Below, one piece after another: positions 39,824 to 64,000 of a stretch of DNA of 64,000 nucleotides (its first letter is position 1; the number at the start of each line of letters is the position of its first letter). The position numbers and the translations under genes are program-made. The stretch covers positions 8,422,947-8,486,946 of the forward strand of contig OZ022247.1 of assembly GCA_963978895.1 (NCBI GenBank), written 5' to 3'. The notes below the pieces were generated by a model that worked only from the letters and a program-made list of their open reading frames with translations, was not told the DNA's origin and searched no databases. The stretch comes from Erpobdella octoculata. Its lineage: Eukaryota > Annelida > Clitellata > Hirudinida > Erpobdellidae.

Positions 39824-40976
39824 CAGAGGCGTGGATTCAGCAAAATGTTGAGGGGGGCGAAAATTTTTTTACTTTAATTCAGAAAACCTTCAAACAAAAA
39901 TGACCATCCCAATATACATTTGTATGTTGTATTTTCATTAGTTAAATCATATTAATTAAAAAAACAGTTTAAAAAAGTTAACTTTTATTTAATATTGAGG
40001 GCAGACAAAAAGCGTTTAAATTATGAATGTAACAAAGGGTATCGACGTTCTTTCATTTTTACAAAATTGTCCACTGGATCATTAAGATCAAATAGACTAA
40101 AAGTTCTAATAAAAGATTGGAAAATATGTAATAGCAGAAATTTTACTAATTGGATATTAATCAACAAGTGTGATAATACTGTTTTCATCAACTAATCTAA
40201 ATACTCAATAGTGTGTGAGCTAATAAAAATAATTTAAAATGAATTGGAAAAATCTTGGTGAGAGAGCTCAAGCAACCGGGTAGGATAAGAATATGCTAAT
40301 TGTTCGTCAAGCTGGGACAGATACACGAGTCTAAATTTCATACGAGTTTGATCGGATGGACCGAATGCAATCAATCAATCCATTTCTATAGCGCTATTTC
40401 TTTGGCGTTCAATAGCGCTCGAACACGAACTTATTAAAAAGATAAGTTTTAAACCTCCAACAGAAAACAGCAAGAGAAGTAGATTTAGTAAGAGAAGTAA
40501 GAAGAGAGTTCCAGAGAAATGGACCAGAGTAGGGAAAAAAGCGTTTAGTAAAAAAATGCTTAACAGAAAAAATACGAAAGTGGCAAAGAGAGAAAGATCG
40601 AAGACCAGACTTGGGAGAGGTTTTTATTAAGTTAGTTAAGTAGAATGGAGAAGAATAATTTTTAAATTTAAACATTAGTAACCAACTTTTTAAAATCACC
40701 CTATATTTAAGAGGAAGCCAGTGAAGAAGAGCAAGAGATAGAGAGATAATTATCAAAAAAGTAAGAAGTGCGAGAAACTAAGCACTAAAAGATTGAAAAA
40801 TATTAGCAGTAGGTAGATTATAAGTAGATATAATTCAAAAATTTGATAAATATTGTTTTTATCAAATAATCTAAATACTCATTCATGGGTGAGCTAGAAA
40901 AAATATTTTTTATATTTGGTGGAAAATCTTGAGGGGGGCCGTGGCCCCCCTCAGCCCCCCCCAATCCACGCCTCTG
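39824..40976. mobile_element. hAT-type element carrying a LINE insertion
   Basis: Both ends are CAGAGGCGTGGATT (14 of 14), with G-rich/C-rich subterminal runs. Flanks are TCTGACGACGT on the left and TCTGACGT on the right, an 8-bp target duplication apparently altered by a 3-base slippage. The interior shares sequence with the shorter element at 36482-36866, and a stretch with CTAATCTAAATACTCA occurs twice within it (about 40186 and 40866), so it may contain a partial internal duplication. A truncated LINE sits at 40370-40780. Confidence 0.8.
40370..40780 (-). mobile_element. CR1-like LINE, 5'-truncated, with ORF2 C-terminus
   Basis: The minus strand has a 115-codon open frame (40409-40756) with LHWLPLKYRVILK, LWNSLLTSLTKSTSLAVFCW and RFKTYLF, the conserved C-terminal region of CR1/Rex-type LINE ORF2 (LHWLPV.yRI..K ... 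LWNSLP...R...sl..FK..LK..LF). It is followed by AATAGCGCTATTGAACGCCA, AATAGCGCTATAG and an ATTG-type tail, typical for CR1. Comparison with the uninterrupted hAT copy at 36650-36680 places the insertion at GAATGCA / AGCACTA. Confidence 0.85.
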
Positions 40977-41394
40977 TCTGACGTAGTTTTGGGCTCAAAA
41001 AAAAGAAAAAAAATGAGCCCCGTAAATGGTCCTAGAAGTGTAAAGTTGAAGCGGGCCTCTATGACGATCAAGTGGGCCCCACATGTGATAGGGAAAAATA
41101 AAAATAAGGTTTTTTAATTTTTTTTTCTGAAAGTATCTCCCTTCCCTGGTCATCAGCTAATTTTGGGAGCAAAATGAAAAGAGGGTTTTAAAAAATGTAG
41201 ATTTTTAAAAATTCGTGGGCCCTAAGAACAGGTTTTCTTTAATTGATTTGTTGACATGACGTTCTTGTACAAAAATTTTTAATTAATGTTACGTTTCGTC
41301 TTTTAGATAACCTATTTTAGGCTATTTTGCTCCCACAGGACATGGATTGACATAACACAGACCAACTCCGCTACCTGTTGAAATTCTTAAATCG

Positions 41395-41490
41395 TTGATC
41401 AATCAATTATTTATATAGCGCTATTTCCGCGGTGTTCAATAGCGCTCGGTCGTGAACTTAGTAAACAGATGTCCTTTCCAGAAGCCCTTA
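41395..41490 (-). mobile_element. CR1-like LINE 3'-end fragment
   Basis: ATAGCGCTATTTCC, GTGTTCAATAGCGCTCG and GTGAACTTAGTAAACAG match the 3' non-coding end of the LINE at 40370-40780, including the ATCAATCAAT tail. Strongly 5'-truncated copy in the same orientation. Confidence 0.75.
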
Positions 41491-43145
41491 AGCAGAAATT
41501 CACACTACCACTAGCAAACACGCACGACAAATGTGATTTTTTTGTTATTTGTTGGCAAATATAAAACTATATAAAGATTAAAGACTGTTCGACCTCGTCC
41601 ACAAAACCAGTATTTGCAGAGCTAAGTAAAATTAAAACGTAGATGACTTTAACAACCATTACATTTTATAGCAAACACCCTAAATGGTATTTAGATACCC
41701 AAATAGTTAAGAATAAACGCTTATTATTGTCTAGAATTTCACGATCAGCCATTTGGTGGCTCTCTCTAGCGTATGACTTAAGACGTTAGTTCATAGCAGA
41801 ACTATTTGGTAAAAAAAACAGCACTGAAAAGTTGTATAGAAACTGCAAATATTTTTTTGGATAAATGTTAGTAATTTAAAAACTTTGCATCACATTTAAA
41901 GTTTTTCTTTGTGTTTTAATATATAATCATGTCGAATACTTACATCCAACAACTTTTTATTGTTGTTATTTAGTTTTATTTTGTCTGGAGTGGCGGTTCG
42001 TATTTTTCTAAATTATAATTATGGGAAATTTTTATGTTACAATTTGGATATGCTTTTTTGTTTTATATGCATACTCTGGCTTAGTTTTGTTAGTTTCGTG
42101 GGGGCTATTTAGTACATTTAATTTAATCTTGAAGAATCTTGTAATTCTTGTACAATTGTAATTGTAGATAATAATATAGAATTGTAACTTTACATTTTTA
42201 CATTAGTTTACATGTAATATTTTAAACATGTCGCTTATGCGACAAAAATCCGATTGTAGATTTTGTATCAAACCATTTTTGTATTTTGTAATTTTGTTGA
42301 ATATTTTGTGGTGGAATTATTGGATTCAAGAAATATTTTTTATTGTTGAATTTTTTTTATATTTTAGTTTATCTACTGGTTTGTTTTAAACAGAAAATAA
42401 TAAATTTTTTAAAATGAAGCTTTTTCAAAAGATTTTTGGACTTAGCAAGACCTATAAAAATATAAATTTGTCTAAATTTTAGAGTCTAAAATCAATATTC
42501 TAAAATTTACTAAAAATTAGATTGACTCAACTAAACTAAACTAAACTAACTAAACTAAAGTACTAAAGTTACCAAAGTTAGCTAAAGAAAGACTAAAGTG
42601 TCACTAAAGGCCCTTTAGTGACACTTTAGTAAAGGGAATATAGCCTTAATTTAGATAAGGACAAAATTCATAAAATAGATTAAAATTGAATAAAACATTA
42701 AATAGGGTAATGACACAAATGATGATTATAAGGTGATTTTAAGTGTTTTAATATATTTATTACAATTTTTTATATGCTTCTATTACAATGCTTATATTAA
42801 CTTACTTTGTTGTTTGTTTCATCGCATTTTATAATGCGGCACTTCTAATGGTTGAAAAAAGTTGATTTTTTTCATGTAGGTGTTTGTCCGGTGAAAATAC
42901 ATTAATCCATTTTTATATTTAAAAATAAATTAAAAATAGATTTTAACACTAAAATGTGAGAAACGATTAAAAATTAAATAAAATATTATTTAAAAAATAT
43001 ATAACTGTTAAAATTTACTTAATTGATATGATTTTGTAACTATCTGGAGAAATGCATAAGAAATCTGTATTTTTGCATATTTCTCTTTTACGAAAAGTTT
43101 TTAAAAATCTATTGCAAAAATCAAAGATAAAAAAGTTGAACATAA
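41491..43145. other. Very AT-rich intergenic stretch
   Basis: No coding signal. It contains CTAAA-type short repeats at 42530-42560 and a short perfect palindrome at 42592-42630. Confidence 0.45.
42592..42630. repeat. Perfect 19-bp-arm palindrome
   Basis: ACTAAAGTGTCACTAAAGG and its exact reverse complement are separated by one C. It follows a group of CTAAA/CTAAAG repeats and may be the subterminal part of a small transposon. Confidence 0.9.
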
Positions 43146-43366
43146 TACTAATACTATTAAAATAAGATTTTTAAAAATATGCTTTTATTTAAATGCACTA
43201 AAGAGGAAAAAAAAATTGTAAACATAAAAGCGTGGGGCGTTTTTGTTGCGATCGTATGACTGCAAAGGAAAGCACCCCACGCTTTTATGTTTACAATTTA
43301 TTTTATCCTTTTTAGTGCATTTAAATAAAAGCGTGTTTTTAAAAATCTATTTATTGATAGTATTTT
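43146..43366. repeat. Fold-back element with ~92-bp inverted arms
   Basis: The left arm (about 43146-43237) and right arm (about 43275-43366) are reverse complements with few mismatches; the inner parts TTGTAAACATAAAAGCGTGG / CCACGCTTTTATGTTTACAA are identical. The loop is about 37 bases and GC-richer (GTTGCGATCGTATGACTGC). It could be a MITE with long terminal inverted repeats, or the source of a hairpin transcript. No target duplication was found. Confidence 0.85.
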
Positions 43367-43608
43367 AATTTGTAGGGTTGTTGCTTGATTAAAATTGAAA
43401 AATAAACAGACAAAGAGTCCAGTCTATGATAAAATCAATATTGATTGTAAGCTTTTCATTTGTTTATTGTGGAATTTTGGAACTTTTTAAAATATTTATT
43501 TTTAGCTGGTTTTTAAGTGTATTTTCATCGTTGGTATGCTCTGAACATTGAGATTAAATAGTTTTTTTAAGACAAGAGTCTGGGATATATTATATAAAAT
43601 GCAAAATG

Positions 43609-43781
43609 CAGGGTTGTTAACTCTACTTTGTTAACTCTACTTTGAAAAAGTAGTGCCGCTCTTTGCTACCGCTACCAGTTTTTTTAGTAGAGACGTTCAA
43701 CGCTACTAAAATTTATTAGTAGTGTCACTACTGCTACTCTGCTGAGGAGTAAAAAGTTACAAAGTAGCATTCACAACCCTG
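43609..43781. mobile_element. Small MITE, hAT-like ends
   Basis: Left end CAGGGTTGTTAACTCTACTT and right end (reverse complement) CAGGGTTGTGAATGCTACTT agree at 17 of 20 bases. The 173-bp interior has many TAGTA / CTACT words. Flanking 8-mers (GCAAAATG, ATATGATT) do not match, so the class is tentative. Confidence 0.6.
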
Positions 43782-44418
43782 ATATGATTTTTATGACATC
43801 AAGGGTATATACTTATTTAGGTACATTTTTGTTAATAAACTAACTTATTTTATGTATATCATTTTCATTATCATCAACATTATTATCCATCATTAGTTTT
43901 TTTTAAATTTAATTAACAATGAGAAAAGTCACTTTGAAGAAATAAAACATAATTAAAAGTCTACACTATCATCTTCCATCTTCTTCACTGGTATTTTCAT
44001 TCTCCACTTCAACATTTATAGAATAATGTCGGAAAGCTTTCGTTAAGTTTGGGCCACTGTCTGTAGCAGTGAAACAAACTTTTTTTGTTTTATTTATTTG
44101 AATTTTCACTTCAAAATAATGTTCTGAAGATGGCGCCAGCCATGACGCACGAGTTAACCTCAACAATAGAAGTCTGTTTATTTTTGTACTTAAATTGAAC
44201 GATAAAAAGCTATTAAGACAAGTAGAGGAATTGATAAAAAAAAGGTGGATTCTAGATGGACCGTTATCTATAACAATACATATATCAATAAATAAATATA
44301 TATTTATATACAGTGGAATATCTAGAATGCTTTCGTGGGCGGTCGAAAGATGGCAGGAGGGCCGAGCACTTGAACTTTAATCCATAAAGCACATAGGAGC
44401 CCTGGGCTGGATGACAAC

Positions 44419-44421
<3 letters not shown>

Positions 44422-44488
<67 letters not shown>
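44422..44488. repeat. AT dinucleotide array
   Basis: Pure TA repeat of about 66 bases. Confidence 0.97.
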
Positions 44489-44889
44489 TTTTATACCCTC
44501 ATTCCGGTTTTATACTTCAATATTTTAATTTTCATACACAACCACTCCGCTTGCCTCGTTTGTTGTTTCGCTGGTCGCTCTGCCGTTTTGAAGTTGATTT
44601 CTAGTAAGTTTATATACTTTCTAAAACGGATTCTCATTCCATATCAAACATCTACCAATATCTAACTCAATTTCACTTCACGTTTTCTGTTTTTACACTA
44701 GTATTTCTGTTCTTGTACCTCAGTTTAATTTTATCTCACATTATTTTATCTCTTCTTGGTTTTATCCCAATTATATCGGTTCGAATTATATTTATTTCCT
44801 AATCGTCTATTTTAAGTAAATACGTTTCGCAATTGTTCCATTTTCAGTTCGACTTTCACATTCGTCCATTTTGAATATTTTCATTATTT

Positions 44890-45185
<296 letters not shown>

Positions 45186-45363
45186 ATATCTTTTCTTTTA
45201 TTTTATTTATTAATATGGTCAAAAGGCTTAAATGGCCTCTAATATGACCAGAAGCAACTACAACTAATGAACAAAATAGAGAAAAAAGTCCACAAATTAA
45301 AGACAACAGACATGAAACCACAGGAAAATACATAAATATTTTGAGATTTAAGACATTCAAATT

Positions 45364-45522
<159 letters not shown>

Positions 45523-46032
45523 TATAAGTTTATACGCTCATTTAAATGACTGTTGAATAGATGGTCTTTTTTCTTTCTTGAAGTTAGATTTGAAGTCTGT
45601 TTTGGCTGTTCTTTTTGAATACTTAGCAGTAAAAATAAGCTCATTGTGAACACAAAGGTTTCTGTTCTGCTGTGGTTGGTGTGGTCTCACAGGAAGGTAT
45701 TTGTATTTAAACATATATTTATATAATAGGTCGTGTCTGCTGCTGTTATGCATTTGCTTCTTTCATCGAAAGAGTTGTAAGCTTGACAGAATATTGAGTG
45801 TGTAATGTGTAATATCTGATAACTTGCCTGTGGCCTGTTGTATGCAAGAATTTCTTTTGGCAGAGTTTTTTTTATCTTATCTGTTTCGTTGGTCGTCATA
45901 AATTAATTTCTTTTTCAAGATTTATTTTCATGGATATTTTGATGTATTTAATTTTGTATTAATTACACATGATTTTAATTTGGCACTCTTTCAGACACAT
46001 GAACCGAAGCCTTTCCTTGTCCACATGTGAAG

Positions 46033-58305
<12,273 letters not shown>

Positions 58306-59776
58306 AGTTTAAAGGTGGAGTTTTTTGCTCAGTGAAATTAACTTTTATTTTTAATATAAATTTTAAATGTTCTTCACTTGAATCACAATTGTGAGAGTAT
58401 ATTCATTCATAATATAAATTATTATTTCAGGCAGTTTGTGCTTCCCTCATCAACAGCCACAAAGCTGCATTTCATGTTTTATTCGATATTGCATCTTAAA
58501 TATTCTATCTTCTTATTTCTTTCTTTTTTATTTTTTCTCTCTTTTTGTTTTGAATAATAAATTGTACATATTTGTGACAGATGGACAAACGTTTTTACTT
58601 ACAATTTCTAAACATTTAAAATATGTAGATGCTTGAATTATGTTGTTGGTTTGTTTTGAGACTGCTCATTTTTTCATTTGGTTGAAATTTAATCTAACTG
58701 AATCGATGATACACATTGTATTGGACCTTAGTAGTAGCTTCATTGTAGAAAGGCTAAAGAGAGGAGTTCTTATGATATTTTTAAGTTTCATTAAAATTTT
58801 TATAGATTTATTCTCCGAGACTCTACTGCTAACTTAAAAATGTAGACAAAATGTTTATTGTTTGCAGCGTACATATATTAATCAAAGTGCCCTTCTTGCT
58901 CAATTTTTCTTTGTTTCCACACCGTGGTGGAAAATATAACTTTGTGCCTGCTAGATTTATAGATTTGTGTTCTTTAAACTGGCAGACATATTACTCTTAT
59001 TTTAAAGTTTTTGATTTTCATTTGTAAATAATTCTGTTATATTATTGTTTAGATGTCCGCAGCTGAGTGACTGTTGGAACCGTATTGAGGAACGTCGTTT
59101 TTTTTATTTACTTTTATTTTTACTGTTTCTGTTTATTCCAAATCACAGGCTAGCTTTGTGATTCTTGAAGATGCAGCTAGATGTGATACCAGGAAATTAA
59201 TTCATGCTTGATTGGTTTGTTTAGAGTAAAGCTTCATTTTCATGTTATCAGAGTTTTGTTTGAAAATTCAGAATTGAATTCCGGGAATAATTTGTCCTGT
59301 TTTGGTTTTGAAACTTTGTTTGGTTGTTAATTTATTTTGTCTATTTTTTAATACACCTAATAAATTTCATGGCAATTTTGATGCGAGGTTATTTTGTTTT
59401 TCATGTTTGTTGTTAATTTTTATAATATGTGAAAAATCAAATGTTTTATATAGTTTTGCAGCATCGCTTATGGCGTATTTCAAAATTTGAAACATCTAAT
59501 AGTGAAATTATGTTTTCGATTGTGTTGTATAACAACAAGTTCTTTTTTTCTATCCAAATTTAGTGTGATATATTCTGTACTCATTGGTGCTACTGTTGAA
59601 AAATTCTATATGTGATGAAAGTGCTTGTTGTGCCTTATGAAAATTATGATGTCTTCAATCTTGACTCTTTTTTTTTATCAAATTTCTCTTTTCATAGCTA
59701 GTTAATTTCTTAATTGAATTTGTAAGTTTGTAATGGTCGAATAATGTTTTGATTTTTGATTTGCTGTGATAATAAA
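58306..59776 (+). other. Probable KLF 3' UTR
   Basis: T-rich sequence after the stop with AATAAA signals at 58556-58561, 59359-59364 and 59771-59776. Open frames of about 60-65 codons here are hydrophobic by base composition and have no homology signals. Which signal is used cannot be told from sequence. Confidence 0.5.
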
Positions 59777-60649
59777 AAGAAAACGGAGGTTGTTTTAAAA
59801 AGACAAGATAGAAGATTAATGTCAATGAACTTTTTAATTTCTTTTCAATTATATAGAAGCCAGCGTAGTTACAGTCCAGGTTAAAATGAATTCGCTTTAA
59901 AATAATTAAAAATTTAAGCCTGATCGTGCGTTGGTAATTGTGATTACAACGACGCTTACGACCTTTCTAGAATGCTAAAATACTTTTTTTGCGTTTGTTA
60001 TCCCTTTCAGTGGCTCATGTTCGTCCACAACTTTTAACTCTGGTCTTCAACAAAGTTTTATTTCTGACTAGCATATTGTCTTCAGAGTTGAACTTTAATC
60101 TTCTCCCACATCACTGTGAATAAATTAAAATATTTATCAACCAAAACCTCTCTCTCGAGATCACTCAATTCAATTGTGATATGATGCTTTGCGGGACAGA
60201 AAAAGAAATAAAATTCCATGCAATGTTGCAGCTTTTTATTTTAAATACTGGGCTTCATATTACGTACGTAATATATGGATCGCCCCTTATACGTAGGTAT
60301 TTTCCAAAAAATTTGGAAATCCGTTTTCTTGACATGTCCCAAAAACTTACTCGTAAGTATTTTTCAACTGTTTTCCAAAACCAGGTAGGCTCTACCCAAA
60401 AATTCTTTAATTGACAATTTGGTGTGATGACGCATCTCCCAACCCCTGGATCCCGTCCCTGTTAGCGGCAAAGTGTCACAGCAAACAGTCTTGATCCAGA
60501 GAGACCTCGCTCGCAAAAGAAAGGTCACCGATAAGATAATTGCCCAGCTCTGTCTATTACCTTAGCAACGTGTTATTGTGTCAGCCGAGACGTTTGCCGT
60601 AATTTTTTATGTAACATTACACTTTATTTTGTACATACAATTAAAACTA
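59777..60649. other. Spacer between the KLF and WDR17-like genes
   Basis: Head-to-tail spacing of under 1 kb from the last poly(A) signal to the next start codon, so it must hold the WDR17-like promoter and 5' UTR. At 60255-60420 there is transposon-like sequence (ATTACGTACGTAATATATGG, ATCGCCCCTTA). No clear core promoter element. Confidence 0.4.
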
Positions 60650-61365
60650 ATGCACTATTTGAAACAAGTGGGCCTAATAGCTGCTGGCAGTCAGCCGTGG
60701 AACCGAGATGTGTGCGATGCATGTTCAGACAAATTTGCCTACTGTTCTTCATTGGCTATTTATGTTTATAAGGTAAAAACCAATAGAAACCATAATTATT
60801 GAATAACTTCACATTTTGTCCTATTTTTCATGTTTCTTGCCAGCACGATTATTTTTCAAAGGGTTATAAGTTAGAAAGTATTTTAGCCAATTATCAGCAA
60901 CGAATTATTTGTATTTCTTGGAACAAAAACAACCAAGATTTACTGGCTTCAGCGGATGCTGGTAGGAACTTGGTTGTATGGAATGTATTTCTCAGAAAAA
61001 AGATCTATGAAATATTGCTGCCAACTTCTTACACTCCGATTTGTTCGATATTTTGGAAAATTTCACCCGAAACCCAGATTGCTTTTTTATGCGAAAAAGG
61101 TTTAATTTACAGATTTGTATAACACTTAAAAATGATAAATAAATAAATATATATCTTTTGCTTATAATTTATAGTTTGTGCAACTAATCGATTCTATTAA
61201 ATTTAGATGGCTTGCATTTATGGAATATCAAATCTAAAGATATATCACCTTTAAAAGATGCAAGAGGATTTTTATCTTCTCCATGTCTTGCTAGATGCCA
61301 CCCTGAAAACTTATCTAAAATTGCCATTGGTCATGTCGATGGATCCATCTCTCTGTTTGGATGTG
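60650..61365 (+). CDS. WDR17: WDR17-type WD-repeat protein, first three coding exons (partial)
   Basis: Exons 60650-60772, 60844-61099 and 61207-61365, GT-AG (donors GTAAAA, GTTTAA, GTAGTT) and in phase; the gene continues past the window. The start is ATG 60650; an upstream in-frame ATG-like start at 60578 is possible but that segment has no similarity. Exon 1 has VGLIAAGSQPWNRDVCDACS and FAYCSSLAIYVYK, which closely match human WDR17 (TGLLAAGCQPWNKDVCAAS...FAYCATLAIYIY). Exon 2 has ISWNKNNQDLLASA and LVVWNV, a WD blade; exon 3 has LHLWNIKSKD and IAIGHVDGSISLF, matching GHIDGSLSIF in the human protein. The blades form a beta-propeller scaffold; the molecular function of WDR17 is poorly known (expression in retina/testis in mammals). 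Confidence 0.9.
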
Positions 61366-61457
61366 GTAGTTTTTCTGTTAAATAATATTTTTCTTTTACT
61401 GTTGAGGTATTTAAAAAAAAGTTAAAATAATTTAATCGATTTTGCTTGTTTCCACAT

Positions 61458-63222
61458 CAGTGGCGTCGCTAGGGTTGGTGTCACCCAGTGCGGTACTCAT
61501 GGTGTGGCCACATCACGAGTCGATTTACTCCATGGGGTAATTCCGAGCCCACCAGCGCCAAATAACGAGACTATACGGAATCCTTAGTTGCATTATTATG
61601 CTTACAAAAGCCATAAAAATTTGAATTTAAGGCCAGAGAGGATAGAGTGTAATAGACTATAAAAAGAAAAGCAAAAAATTATAAAAATGAATCTTTCAAT
61701 TTTATGTGTACCCATGCTTCAATCAGTGGCATGACAACTTAGGCTGAGGGCCTTGGACAAGAAAAGTCTGGTCCCCATGCACCCTATCCACTCAACTCTG
61801 AACTCTTTACTATTTGCCGGGGTCATGGGGTCAGTGGGGTGTTTTTGAAATTGTACATGACTGTAGGTGAGTTTTCAAACATTTTTGAAATAAAGTCGTT
61901 TCTGATCAAGGATGTCATTTCAGCAAAATTATGGAGTGGGGCAAAATGTTGAAATGGGCCACACGTTCTAAAATTTGTCCTCATAATGCTTAATTTTTCT
62001 TCATAATGCTTAATTTTTCTTCATAATGCCTAATTTTTTTTCATAATGCTTAATTTTTCTTCATAATGCTTAATTTTTCTTCATAATGCTTAATTTTTCT
62101 TCATAATGCCTAATTTTTCCTCCCAAACTAGCAAAAATAGCCTAATCCTTAATTTTGTCTACCAAAATTGCTCAAATAGCTGATGATTGAAGGGAAGGGG
62201 AGGTAATCATAAGTACATTTTCAGAAAAATCTTAAAACTTTGACACTTTCTTGTTCCAAAATCGCTTATAACCGAGAACGAGGTATTCGTAAGTTCTTTT
62301 ATAATTTTTTTTTCTCAAAAACTTCTACATTTGTTGACCTCAAATAGTTGATGATTGGGGAGGAGGTAGTTGTAGGTAATTTTTTTTAAAATTCTACATT
62401 TATTGTCTTCAAATAACTGATGACTAGATAGGTACTTTAAAAAAAATCAAATTTTTTTAGGGGGCCACTTTAAAATCATGGCGCCCCACTTTAATGGCAG
62501 AAAAAAACCCACTTAAAAATCAAGAGAAATCCTCTACAACATCAGAGGTGCCAATTTCAAAGTCAAGAGGAGCCTACTTCAAAATCGAAGAGGGAGGCAA
62601 AAGGCAAGAGATCCCCTGTTCTCCCTATATGACGTCTTTGTTTTTGATTAAAGCTTTCCATAAAAGAAACTTTTACAAATTCACTTGATTTTTGAAAATT
62701 TTATATTTTGGCATTAAAAAGAACAAACTCAGAGTGCACATTCAGACTATTATCAAAACCAGGGTCTTTACTTAGAGTTGTTTACGATTTTTCGATGAAA
62801 TTTAGAATTTTTTATTAATACAAATTTAATGCTTTGAAAAAATGAAGAAAACAAAGTTTTTGAAGAACATGTATACTTAAAAAAACAATAAAATAGTAGA
62901 AATTTGAAATTTGGATGAAAAGAAGAAATACGAAAATGAATATAAACTGAAATAGTATCTGGTTTCATTCAAAAATGGATATTTGGATTGTGAAGATAAT
63001 GGGAAACTCTATGGTTGGATGCTATTAGGGAAATAAGGTTCACAAATGACAATTCTGTTAGAGATGAAATTGAAAACAATCGCTTTGTTCTAATATGTTG
63101 GATGTGTTAGGTTAAAAAACAGCGTGGGATACTTTTTCAAACTCAACTTCGGTGTGCGAAAATGGTAATATTTTAATTTTGGTGTCACCCGGTGCGGACC
63201 CTACCTCCTAGTGATGGCACTG
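61458..63222. mobile_element. hAT-type element in WDR17-like intron 3
   Basis: Left end CAGTGGCGTCGCTAGG and right end (reverse complement) CAGTGCCATCACTAGG match at 13 of 16 bases; GGTGTCACCC(A/G)GTGCGG lies inside each end. Flanks are TTCCACAT (61450-61457) and CTCCACAT (63223-63230), an 8-bp duplication with one mismatch. The 1765-bp interior has no recognised transposase and carries a 20-bp tandem array and GGAGCC..ACTTCAA repeats. Confidence 0.82.
61975..62118. repeat. 20-bp minisatellite
   Basis: Seven copies of TTCATAATGCTTAATTTTTC (one variant with GCC), inside the hAT element. Confidence 0.93.
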
Positions 63223-63384
63223 CTCCACATTATCAATTCAATGGATTTTAAATTTTTATATTAACTTCATCTTGTTTGCCTGTTTGGGGCATGTGTTGAT
63301 ATCTTTTGACGGTTAAAATTTTGAAATCCAGCTAAAATTTGGCGTATTGAATTGTTGTCTATTCTATTAAATTTTCAGATCGAT

Positions 63385-63475
63385 TGGAAAAACTTTAAAT
63401 ACTTTAAAAACTTTAAATACTTTAAAAACTTTATAAATACTTTAAAAACTTTAAATACTTTAAAAACTTTAAATA
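63385..63475. repeat. AAACTTTAAATACTTT tandem repeat
   Basis: Five or so short units of AAAACTTTAAATACTTT with small length changes, in WDR17-like intron 3. Confidence 0.9.
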
Positions 63476-63675
63476 AAAAAAAATTTAAATAGTTAAAATT
63501 TAAGAAAATTACAAATTTTTGTTAAAGAACCATCAGTTTAAAGTTAATTCAAAAAAAGCAACAATTTGTTTTTCAAATCAAGAATTTAAATAAAAAACTA
63601 TGTTTTTTTTTTCATATTTATTCGAAATTTTCTTATATTTTCTATCCTCACACACTTCACATATCAATTATTTAG

Positions 63676-63751
63676 AAGAGTCAGTTTTTATATTTGAAAA
63701 AAAAAATGATTTGCAAAAAATTTTAAACTGCATAATTACAGAATATAAAAG
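63676..63751 (+). other. Possible WDR17-like exon 4 (weak)
   Basis: An acceptor (CAATTATTTAG) and donor (GTTTGT) bracket 76 bases that stay open in the phase required by exon 3, reading EESVFIFEKKNDLQKIL and onward. The peptide does not resemble the human protein at that place, so the call is weak and chance is likely. Confidence 0.15.
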
Positions 63752-64000
63752 GTTTGTAAAAGAGCAAAGTTTTTATTTTACTGTTTTCTTGTTTATGCAT
63801 AACTTTTTTATAAAAAGATATTAATTATTTTGTAATGATATTGAAAGTAGTAACTTATAAGAATGAAGTATTTTTTAGCAATAAATGTTTTATTCCATGC
63901 AGTTTGCAAAACACAATTTAATTGATATTTTATTCTCGAACTGATTAAAAACTGTCTTTCATCTGTTTATTTTTTTTTTATCCTTAAAATGATGTTTAAA

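Noticed and set aside
45538..45899. Two overlapping minus-strand frames near 45.5-45.9 kb
   Set aside because: No recognised domain, overlapping in different frames, and next to an AT array; possibly retroelement debris but not supportable.
63361..63420. Acceptor-like TTTTCAG at 63378 followed by ATCGATTGGAAAAAC as a WDR17-like exon
   Set aside because: The required frame hits a stop within eight codons and the sequence becomes a tandem repeat.

Overview
The window is nuclear DNA from an animal. It is AT-rich, its genes are split into many exons with GT-AG introns, and the code is the standard one. It is heavily colonised by DNA transposons (hAT, Helitron), truncated LINEs and microsatellites. 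Products compare well with vertebrate families, but introns, intergenic gaps and repeats look like an invertebrate. I cannot name the phylum from sequence alone; a lophotrochozoan or other non-ecdysozoan invertebrate is a guess.

Five protein-coding genes can be supported. (1) 1247-1733, minus: the first two coding exons of a mitochondrial prolyl-tRNA synthetase (PARS2-like), running off the left edge. (2) 4183-19705, minus: a complete 22-exon SLK/STK10-type Ste20 kinase of about 970 aa, with phase-consistent exons from start to stop. (3) 26394-29560, minus: a complete 9-exon ARHGAP19-type RhoGAP of about 430 aa, with one apparent GC-AG intron. (4) 46033-58305, plus: a complete 5-exon Krueppel-like factor of about 556 aa with three C2H2 fingers and a PLDLS CtBP-type motif. 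(5) 60650-61365, plus: the first three coding exons of a WDR17-type WD-repeat protein, running off the right edge. The genes are unrelated in function; nothing suggests an operon or cluster.

The space between genes (about 19.7-26.4 kb, 29.6-46.0 kb, 58.3-60.6 kb) and the larger introns hold mobile DNA. At least four hAT-type elements have matching terminal inverted repeats and 8-bp target-site duplications (1964-2800, 36482-36866, 37664-38801, 61458-63222). A fifth (53426-54569) sits inside a microsatellite. A sixth (39824-40976) contains a CR1-like LINE insertion. One hAT is inserted just upstream of the start codon of an older, broken hAT transposase. Helitron-type elements with TC...CTAG ends occur at 14639-16012 and 47432-47899, plus several remnants. 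Seven AT-dinucleotide arrays, several trinucleotide arrays and many minisatellites make up much of the rest; several lie directly against splice sites. No RNA gene, CRISPR array or prokaryotic feature was seen.
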